Source: JBDGYW01 sp964518955 (GTDB taxonomy: Bacteria > Gemmatimonadota > Gemmatimonadetes > Gemmatimonadales > GWC2-71-9). Taken from it: 64,000 bases of DNA. A program made the translations under genes and the position numbers. Shown here one piece after another: positions 1-6,352 of the stretch. Position 1 is the stretch's first letter. Every line of letters starts with the position of its first letter. The stretch spans positions 248,001 to 312,000 of the forward strand of contig CAZFHS010000001.1 in NCBI GenBank assembly GCA_964518955.1. The letters are read 5' to 3'. Below the pieces are notes generated by a model, which was not told where the DNA came from, did no database searches, and worked only from the letters and a program-made list of their open reading frames with translations.

Positions 1-112
1 TTCGTCACCATTTCGGACGTGTGGGAATCCCAACTGGACAGCACCCACCCCCACATGCATAATAGCGACTGGTCGAGTGACATCTATCGTTTCGATGCCC
101 GTGGAGGGGAAG

Positions 113-1357
113 ATGAAAAGTCCGCATCTGTCGAGAAGGGATTTCTTGGGAACATCCATAGGATGCTCTCTAGCCATACCGTCATTGCATGCAAGCCTGT
201 CTCACGGCCAATCCACTCCAAAAGTCGGCACTGACCATTTGAATATTCGAAGTCGTTCCAAATGGGATATCGACACACCGGCACTTCTGATCGATCTGGA
301 TGCGATGGAGAGAAACATCAGAAGGATGTCGGACTATTGCCGAGAGAATGACGTGGGATATCGCCCCCACACCAAGACCACCAAGTGTCCGGAAATTGCG
401 CGGTTGCAGCTGGATGCTGGTGCCGTGGGGATCTGCACCGCCAAGGTGAGCGAGGCGGAGGCACAGATCGACGGAGGCATCACTGACATACTGATCACGT
501 CACCGGTCACCACACCATTCAAGATCAACAGGTTGATGGAAAACAGGGCTAGGGCGCCCGGCTTGAAAACCGTCGTCGACGATCTCGACAATATCAGAAA
601 ACTCTCTGAAGCCGCTGTGCGATGGAATCTCGAACTCGGGGTACTCGTCGACTTGAACGTCGGTCAAGACAGAACCGGCGTGACGCCAGGACAGCCGGTC
701 GTCGACCTCGCTAGGGAGATTGTCCGATCTGACGGACTCGAGTTTCTTGGCATACAAGCGTACGCTGGCTCAATGCAACATGTACACGGTTTCGAAGAGA
801 GACGCACGAGGAACGTCGACACCATGGCACCTGCGGCGGAGACCGTGAGAATGCTCCGAGCCGAGGGGATCCCGGTCGAGATCTTCACGGGCGGCGGAAC
901 GGGCACGTACAACATGGACCATCACGTTCCCGGATTCACAGACGGGCAACCGGGTTCGTATGTGTTCATGGACACTCAATACATGGCAATCGGTGGTCGA
1001 GACACCACGCATGAGCACTATCGTGACTTCGAGCCGTCGCTCACAGTGTTGACCACAGCGATAAGCAAACCAGTTGCAGAGTCGATCACCGTGGACGCCG
1101 GGACGAAAGCAGTCGCCATGGACGACCCAACTCCGATCGTCAGGGGTGTCAACGGCGTTTCGTACAGCCTCGCGGGAGACGAGCACGGCAAGATTGCGTT
1201 CGAGAATCCAAGCCGTCAGATAGAACTAGGCGACAAACTCGAGCTAATCATCACGCACTGCGACCCGGCCGTGAATCTCTACGATCGATACTACTGTGTC
1301 AGAAGCGACACATTGGAAACGATCTGGGACATCACCGGACGGGGAATGTGCCAGTAA
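113..1357 (+). CDS. Exported D-threonine aldolase-like PLP enzyme (alanine racemase-fold)
   Basis: 414 aa. An RBS-like GGAGG lies 5 nt before the ATG at 113, so I prefer it over the in-frame GTG at 77. The N-terminus reads SRRDFLG followed by a hydrophobic stretch, a Tat signal. The body has the D-threonine aldolase/DSD1 family order: DTPALLIDLDAMERN, then RPHTKTTK with the probable PLP lysine near residue 88, a glycine-rich phosphate site GGGTGT, and a C-terminal ITHCDPAVNLYD that resembles the His/Cys metal site of D-threonine aldolases. The family cleaves D-3-hydroxy amino acids to glycine plus an aldehyde, or dehydrates D-serine. Because PLP is loaded in the cytoplasm, Tat export of the folded enzyme makes sense. 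An M28-type lipoprotein follows 35 bp downstream, so a periplasmic amino-acid role is inferred. The exact substrate cannot be told from sequence. Confidence 0.85.
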   Translation: MKSPHLSRRDFLGTSIGCSLAIPSLHASLSHGQSTPKVGTDHLNIRSRSKWDIDTPALLIDLDAMERNIRRMSDYCRENDVGYRPHTKTTKCPEIARLQLDAGAVGICTAKVSEAEAQIDGGITDILITSPVTTPFKINRLMENRARAPGLKTVVDDLDNIRKLSEAAVRWNLELGVLVDLNVGQDRTGVTPGQPVVDLAREIVRSDGLEFLGIQAYAGSMQHVHGFEERRTRNVDTMAPAAETVRMLRAEGIPVEIFTGGGTGTYNMDHHVPGFTDGQPGSYVFMDTQYMAIGGRDTTHEHYRDFEPSLTVLTTAISKPVAESITVDAGTKAVAMDDPTPIVRGVNGVSYSLAGDEHGKIAFENPSRQIELGDKLELIITHCDPAVNLYDRYYCVRSDTLETIWDITGRGMCQ

Positions 1358-1392
1358 CAGCAACCCACCGATGACGGCGAGGTAGAAAGCCA

Positions 1393-3228
1393 ATGAAATC
1401 GGACACAAAAAGAACATTCGGGTTCACGACCGCCCTCGCCGCCGCGGTGACGTCTGCGGCAACACTCGCCCTATCCGGGTGCGTGTCTTCCCAAGGTGGC
1501 GACCTCCCGTCTATCCTCGGCCGGTACCACGATGCGATCGAGCGGCACTATCGCGTCGACGACCCTATGTCAGTCGTGAATTTCTTCGCCGCCAGATGGC
1601 GACTCCGCGGAGGCGGCAGCCCCGGGTACAACGAGTCGCTCGACATGGTCGCTGACTACATGCGGCGTGCCGGTCTCGAGCGAGTCGGGACCATGAACGT
1701 CTTGGAGGGACCACTCACTCTGTGCTCCCTTGCATGGGAGCCGGTTGAAGTGTCTGTGAGCCTGGCCGAACCGGAGAGTGAGCAACTGCACACCTATGAA
1801 GACCTTGCGACGCTTCCCGGCAAGTACTCCGGCTCTACTCCGGAGGGTGGAGTCACTGCGCAGCTCGTCGATGTGGGTGGAGGCACAGAGGCATCCGACT
1901 ATTCCGGTGTGAGCGTGCGGGGCAAGATCGTGCTGGGAAGCGGACAGCTGGGCCGGATGTTCGAGCAGGCGGTGCAACAACGTGGCGCAGCCGGCGTGAT
2001 TTCCGACCACCTCACCAATGAACAGCGCCACGCGCAGTATCCGGGGATCGTGGGAGCCGGGTCGCTGCCGTGCGGCGACGCCAGGTCGATGCAACGTCGG
2101 ACGGGTTGGGGACTCAAGGTTACGCGCCAAACCACAGACCGGCTCCGTAGCCTGTTGGCGGATGGACAGGTAACACTCAATGTCGACGTCCAAACGCGTT
2201 TCTTCGAATCGACGCTTCGCGAGCTCGTTGTCGAGATACCTGGGGCGGTAGCTCCCGACGAGCGTGTCATCCTGGTATCCCATTCTGACAACGCAAAACC
2301 GGGAGCCAACAACAACGCCTCAGGAGTTGCTACCCACGCAGAGCTAGCGGCTGCAATCGCGGCGGCGATCGAGAGCGGAGACCTCGAGCGTCCTGCTCGC
2401 ACGCTCACATTTCTCTTCGGACCGGAACGCGAGGGTACCCGTCTCTGGATGGACAGCAGCGGTGCCGACGTCGATCGAGTGATTGCCGCGATAGATGCCG
2501 ACATGACAGGAGAAAACACGGAGCTGACTGGCGGCACATACCGACTCGAGCGGTCTCCCGACCCAGCTTTCCCCTTCCCGCGCCCCCAGGCCTATACCGC
2601 TCCCGAGGACATCACCAGCGGCTGGCCACTTCGCGACCTGGGCGTAGACGGATACCCCGGACACTTCATCAACCAACTCATGTGGTCGGCACTCTCGGAG
2701 CGGGCTCGGCGCGTCGATTGGACGATCGACCAGCACCCCCTCGAGGGCGGCAGCGACCACGATGTGTTGCTCCCGGCGGGCGTTCCTACCGCCCTCTCGT
2801 GGCATTGGGTAGATGCGTTCACGGGCACCAACTTCGATACGCCCGACAAGGTGAGTGCCGAGGAAATGAAGAACGTGGCGCTGAGTCACGGCATGGCCGC
2901 CCTGTTCATGGCGTATGGCAAGGCGGAAGAAGCGCACGCCCTTCTTTCCGTACTCGAGGAGGCCGCAGCTACTAAGCTCGAGTTCGAAATCGATGCCACA
3001 TCAAGGCTGCTGGCGGACCTGGAACGGGGACCTGTCGAAGGCGTGGAGGAGACAACGGTGGAGGAGCGGCGCCCGGTAGAGGATTTCCTGCTCAGCGAAT
3101 GGGCGAGGTGGCACGACCAGGCTTTGAGCTCGGTAACCGAGCTGCCGGCGAGCAACGATGTTGGATCGCTGCAGGCCTCGGTCGACTCGGCACGAACCAG
3201 AGTGAAGTCGGTGCTGAATCAAAATTGA
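1393..3228 (+). CDS. M28-family (DUF4910-like) aminopeptidase lipoprotein with PA-like insert
   Basis: 611 aa. The signal sequence ends in lipobox LSGC, so the product is predicted to be an envelope lipoprotein. Residues near 150-215 look like a protease-associated insert (SDYSGVSVRGKIVLGSG). The peptidase core begins with SHSDNAKPGANNNASG (His at about 297), followed by FLFGPEREGT, AAIDADMTGE and a terminal GGSDHDVLL, in the order of the M28 metal ligands. The usual GANDNASG bridging aspartate is asparagine here, so activity may be altered. It lies 35 bp after the PLP enzyme and ends 10 bp from the convergent MoaD-like gene. It is probably cotranscribed with the gene upstream and would release free amino acids from peptides in the periplasm. 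Family assignment is good; catalytic competence is uncertain. Confidence 0.8.
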   Translation: MKSDTKRTFGFTTALAAAVTSAATLALSGCVSSQGGDLPSILGRYHDAIERHYRVDDPMSVVNFFAARWRLRGGGSPGYNESLDMVADYMRRAGLERVGTMNVLEGPLTLCSLAWEPVEVSVSLAEPESEQLHTYEDLATLPGKYSGSTPEGGVTAQLVDVGGGTEASDYSGVSVRGKIVLGSGQLGRMFEQAVQQRGAAGVISDHLTNEQRHAQYPGIVGAGSLPCGDARSMQRRTGWGLKVTRQTTDRLRSLLADGQVTLNVDVQTRFFESTLRELVVEIPGAVAPDERVILVSHSDNAKPGANNNASGVATHAELAAAIAAAIESGDLERPARTLTFLFGPEREGTRLWMDSSGADVDRVIAAIDADMTGENTELTGGTYRLERSPDPAFPFPRPQAYTAPEDITSGWPLRDLGVDGYPGHFINQLMWSALSERARRVDWTIDQHPLEGGSDHDVLLPAGVPTALSWHWVDAFTGTNFDTPDKVSAEEMKNVALSHGMAALFMAYGKAEEAHALLSVLEEAAATKLEFEIDATSRLLADLERGPVEGVEETTVEERRPVEDFLLSEWARWHDQALSSVTELPASNDVGSLQASVDSARTRVKSVLNQN

Positions 3229-3238
3229 GAGGCGCCGG

Positions 3239-3463
3239 CTAGCCGCCCCCGATTGGCGGGAACACTCCCATCACATCGCCGTCCTGCAATTCGTGGTTCA
3301 GATTGGCGTGACGGTTGTTCACAAACACGATCTTCACGGCATCTTCGTGAATGTCCAGAGCTTCCAGAATCCGGCTGACCGTTGCACGAGGTTCGTATTG
3401 CCTGACCTCCTCCTCGAATCGCCCGTCCCTGAGCGTGGCAAAGAGCTTGACCCTGACGTTCAT
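3239..3463 (-). CDS. MoaD/ThiS-family sulfur carrier protein linked to AOR
   Basis: 74 aa, the usual size of a ubiquitin-fold sulfur carrier. It starts MNVRVKLFATLRD, the typical beta-hairpin opening of MoaD, and ends FPPIGGG, so it carries the C-terminal diglycine that is adenylated and thiocarboxylated. The stop of the preceding gene overlaps its ATG as ATGA (3460-3463), placing it third in a minus-strand operon after aldehyde:ferredoxin oxidoreductase and an unknown protein. Dedicated MoaD homologues are common beside AOR genes and are thought to supply the dithiolene sulfur of tungsto- or molybdopterin. No moaE or moeB homologue is in this window, so partners must be encoded elsewhere. 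A final glycine past GG is present and might be trimmed or tolerated. Confidence 0.85.
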   Translation of the reverse strand: MNVRVKLFATLRDGRFEEEVRQYEPRATVSRILEALDIHEDAVKIVFVNNRHANLNHELQDGDVMGVFPPIGGG

Positions 3464-4071
3464 TCAATGGGCCTGACAGAGAGGGAGACGAGATCGGATT
3501 CTCCAAACAGATCTCGGTCCAACAAGAGCGCGATATCAACGGCCTTCCGATCCACAAGAACCTCCCGAATTCCATTCCCGCAACCGTCTAGCCGCTTTGC
3601 CAAGAAATGTGTCACGACAGACGGATGCAGCAGAATCCCTTCCGCCAAAAGAGACGGCCCAAGATCCTTCATCACAGTGTTGAAGAGTTTGAGCCGTACA
3701 ACTCCCCTGCCCTTTCGATCGGCAACGGTTTCGTAGCGGTGCGTGATAGAGTCACGGAACGATCTGAGCGGGCTGTTACTCCTCATCACTGCACCCACCA
3801 GGCCCGGCATGGCACCTGAGAGTGCAAGAGTGGCGTCATGCTTGACCACGGCATACTCCAAGTCGTCCACCGGGTGCCCGTCAAGGATTACCGTGCTGAT
3901 TCGATTTGATACTGTCTCATGTGACAGCCGGCACCTGTCGGTGAGGAATTCCAGGATACTGCAGCCGACCGCCGTCTCGACAAGGAATCCGTCTTGTAAG
4001 AAATGAAAGAAAAGCGGGAGTATACGGGGTTCCAGCAGAATCGACAGTTCCCCAACACTCCCGCCTTTCAC
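3460..4071 (-). CDS. Conserved-looking AOR-operon protein of unknown function
   Basis: 203 aa if translation starts at the GTG at 4071, one base after the stop of the AOR gene; the longer reading from 4110 would overlap AOR by 38 bp. I do not recognise a named domain. The protein is soluble with no signal peptide: it begins with a leucine-rich segment (GELSILLEPRILPLFFHFLQ), has VILDGHPVDDLEYAVV in the middle, which looks like a structured alpha/beta motif, and a short IRSN/LRSFRDSITHR-type basic stretch. Three cysteines are scattered and do not form an obvious Fe-S motif, so it is not a ferredoxin. Tight coupling to AOR upstream and the sulfur carrier downstream suggests a role in cofactor insertion or as an accessory subunit. 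That function is inference only. Confidence 0.65.
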   Translation of the reverse strand: MKGGSVGELSILLEPRILPLFFHFLQDGFLVETAVGCSILEFLTDRCRLSHETVSNRISTVILDGHPVDDLEYAVVKHDATLALSGAMPGLVGAVMRSNSPLRSFRDSITHRYETVADRKGRGVVRLKLFNTVMKDLGPSLLAEGILLHPSVVTHFLAKRLDGCGNGIREVLVDRKAVDIALLLDRDLFGESDLVSLSVRPIE

Positions 4072-4072
4072 T

Positions 4073-5809
4073 TCAGAAGTTGAATACCTCATCGAGCGCC
4101 TTGCCTTCAACGTCGAAGGTGACGTTGTGGGGCGGTAACTTTTCGCTCTGGAAGTACCCGGGCAGGCGATCGTGGCTCGAGGTGAACCCGGCCTCCTCGT
4201 TGAACTTCCTTTCCATCTTGAGAACCGTCTTGCCGAGTTCCGTCACGCCGTCGCCATCGAGGTTCAAACCATAGAAGGCGTTGAGCATGTCGATCAGGGC
4301 CTGGAATGTCTCAGGCTGATCCAAAACGGCGAACGCGATGAAAAGGCACATGCCGGTCGAGTCTACTGCGGCGGTGGCTATCTGCAGATTGCGGGAAAGT
4401 TCAACTTGCCCCTCCGTCGCGAGCGGATCCAGCTCGCCCCCAACACCGAGGATATTCGTTGCGACCGCGTAACCCGCAGTATGGTCTGCACCCATTGGCG
4501 TTGTCGCATAGGTAACACCAATTCCCTTGATCGCTCTGGGATCGTATGCGGGCATTGCCTGCCCTTTGACGACCGGCGCACGCTCCAGGCCAAATGCCTG
4601 CGCGGTAACCGCCGCACCGTTGCCGAGGATCCGACCCAACGGCGTCCCCTGCCCCACCTCCTTCAGGAGATTGATGGCAGCGTCGCTGTCTCCGAACTTG
4701 GCAACGCCGGCCTCCATGGCAACTGCGATGGTTGCACCTATCTCTATGGTGTCCAAGCCGATGTCGTCGTCGAGACGATCCAGTTGCGCGATAGCATCGA
4801 GGTCATCGATACCGCAGTTGGCTCCGTGCGCCCAAACCGTCTCGTACTCAGGTTGTTTGGTGAGATAGTTACCGTCTTCGTCGTTGAAGATGCCCGAGCA
4901 TTCGATGACGCAGCCGCGGTGGCACCCGTGAGTGGCTTTGCCACCCCTCGCAACCTCGAGCTCAGCCTCGGCTTCACCGCTGATCTTGGACGCCCCTTCG
5001 AACTGGCCACTACTGAAGTTGTTCGTCGGGAGAGCACCGGCTTCATTGATGATGTTGGTCAGCACGTTGGTGCCGTATGCGGGCAACGCCTCCCCCGTGA
5101 CACCGTGACTCCTGAGCCCCTCGACAAAGGTCTTGTTGGCCGCCTTGAATTTCTCCGGGTCCTTTGGCGACCGCATTTTCACGCTCGACTGATCGAGAAC
5201 GATTACCTTGACGCCCTTGGCGCCCATGACTGCGCCCACACCGCCGCGGCCGGCATGGCGTGTCGGCCTGCCTTCAATGTCTGTACATGCGATCGATGCG
5301 GCACTCATCTTCATCTCGCCCGCCTGACCGATGGAGATGCAGGCGATCTTCTCGCCATACTCCTGCTGCATCTTGTCGACGAGTTCGTAGTTAGAGAGCA
5401 TGGCGAGGTTGTTGTCTGCTTCGATTTTCACGTCGGTACCGGAGATGAAGACCTTGTACAGATCACCGTTCGCCGGCTTGCCCTCGAAGATGATCGCGGC
5501 ATACCCCAGCTTAGCCAGCACCTGCGCGGCTTGGCCGCCGGAATTTGCCTCCTTGATGCCGCCCGTAAGAGGGCTCTTGCATCCCACCGACAAGCGGCCT
5601 GAAATCGATGCGGCCGTACCGGACAGTAGCCCCGGCGCTATTACCAGCTTGTTTTCTGCCGAGAGCGGGTGACACGTAGGTGGTACTTCGGTAGATACGA
5701 CCTTCGATGTGAACGCTCTGCCTCCAAATCCAGCGTAATCTCCCAGAGGTTCCTTGCTTATCGTGGGTCCGCCGCTTCCGCCCATGTCGATTCTCAGAAT
5801 GGTGTCCAT
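4073..5809 (-). CDS. Aldehyde:ferredoxin oxidoreductase (AOR family, W/Mo-pterin, 4Fe-4S)
   Basis: 578 aa. The ATG at 5809 has a GGAGG 5 nt upstream, so the longer reading to 5902 is rejected. Family marks in order: the N-terminal YAGFGGRAFTSK, the pterin-binding GRGGVGAVMGAKGVKVI, a cysteine cluster C296-x3-C300-x3-C304 (GCHRGCVIECSG), PAYDPRAIKGIGVTYATTPMGADHT, and a fourth cysteine C488 in DSTGMCLF. Classical AOR has Cx2Cx3C; the x3/x3 spacing here is the GCVIRCS-type variant. The reaction is oxidation of an aldehyde to a carboxylate with electrons passed to ferredoxin, or the reverse. It is the first gene of a three-gene operon with an unknown protein and a MoaD-like carrier. No signal peptide, so cytoplasmic. 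The metal (W or Mo) and substrate cannot be told. Confidence 0.92.
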   Translation of the reverse strand: MDTILRIDMGGSGGPTISKEPLGDYAGFGGRAFTSKVVSTEVPPTCHPLSAENKLVIAPGLLSGTAASISGRLSVGCKSPLTGGIKEANSGGQAAQVLAKLGYAAIIFEGKPANGDLYKVFISGTDVKIEADNNLAMLSNYELVDKMQQEYGEKIACISIGQAGEMKMSAASIACTDIEGRPTRHAGRGGVGAVMGAKGVKVIVLDQSSVKMRSPKDPEKFKAANKTFVEGLRSHGVTGEALPAYGTNVLTNIINEAGALPTNNFSSGQFEGASKISGEAEAELEVARGGKATHGCHRGCVIECSGIFNDEDGNYLTKQPEYETVWAHGANCGIDDLDAIAQLDRLDDDIGLDTIEIGATIAVAMEAGVAKFGDSDAAINLLKEVGQGTPLGRILGNGAAVTAQAFGLERAPVVKGQAMPAYDPRAIKGIGVTYATTPMGADHTAGYAVATNILGVGGELDPLATEGQVELSRNLQIATAAVDSTGMCLFIAFAVLDQPETFQALIDMLNAFYGLNLDGDGVTELGKTVLKMERKFNEEAGFTSSHDRLPGYFQSEKLPPHNVTFDVEGKALDEVFNF

Positions 5810-5953
5810 GTAGACCTCCGGAAGTAGTGCCGATCGTTCGCGTACCAGTCGGTTCGAGCGAGTCCTACAAGAGACGTTACGGCCACGAAACCCCTTTGTC
5901 AAAACGCCGTTTTCGAGCGTTACAACTTTTCGGGCGTTGGGATCGTCTAATAA

Positions 5954-5966
5954 CTGTAAAGTACAG
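5954..5966. promoter_or_regulatory. Candidate PadR operator (CTGTA-AAG-TACAG inverted repeat)
   Basis: A 5-3-5 inverted repeat lies 27 bp before the PadR start codon, in the 183-bp divergent region between AOR and padR. TGTA-N-TACA half sites are typical of PadR-family autoregulation. Short inverted repeats occur by chance, so this is a candidate only. Confidence 0.35.
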
Positions 5967-5992
5967 GTATCACATCGATCGGGGCCGATTCC

Positions 5993-6352
5993 ATGGGTAG
6001 AGATTATGACGAGATCAACCGCTTCCTACCACTCAGTCCCCGGGACTTTCACGTGCTCCTGGTTCTCAAGGACGAGCCTCTGCACGGGTATGGGATCGTG
6101 CGAGCAGCCGAGGAGCAATTCTCCGAGAATTTGGGCATGGATATCGGGACGCTGTATCGCATCGTTGCCAGGCTTCTGGACCGCGGATTGATCCGTGAAG
6201 TGGACGCAATGAACCGGCGTCCAGCTGACGGACGCAAACGCAGATTCTACAAGACGACTGAACTCGGCGTGCAGGTGGCGCGCGCCGAGGCGGTGCGGCT
6301 GCAAGCAATCTTGAGGTCACCGTTGGCAACCGATCTGCTGGAGAGCAAGTGA
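5993..6352 (+). CDS. PadR-family transcriptional regulator
   Basis: 119 aa, the usual size of short PadR regulators. The winged helix covers LSPRDFHVLLVLKDEPLHGYGIVRAAEE and IGTLYRIVARLLDRGLIRE, followed by the wing (RPADGRKRRFYKTTELG) and a short C-terminal helix for dimerisation. Its stop overlaps the GTG start of the downstream ADOP-type permease (GTGA), which is the standard arrangement in Acidobacteria and Gemmatimonadota. It most likely represses its own operon through the inverted repeat upstream. The inducer is unknown; PadR members respond to phenolics, cell-envelope stress or drugs. Confidence 0.93.
   Translation: MGRDYDEINRFLPLSPRDFHVLLVLKDEPLHGYGIVRAAEEQFSENLGMDIGTLYRIVARLLDRGLIREVDAMNRRPADGRKRRFYKTTELGVQVARAEAVRLQAILRSPLATDLLESK

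Noticed and set aside
1..112. Possible end of a gene entering from the left edge
   Set aside because: One frame stops at 60 but only 20 codons are visible, too few to support a call.
4172..5602. A 476-codon plus-strand frame opposite the AOR gene
   Set aside because: It mirrors AOR in the opposite strand, has no family motif or RBS, and AOR has clear catalytic cysteines.
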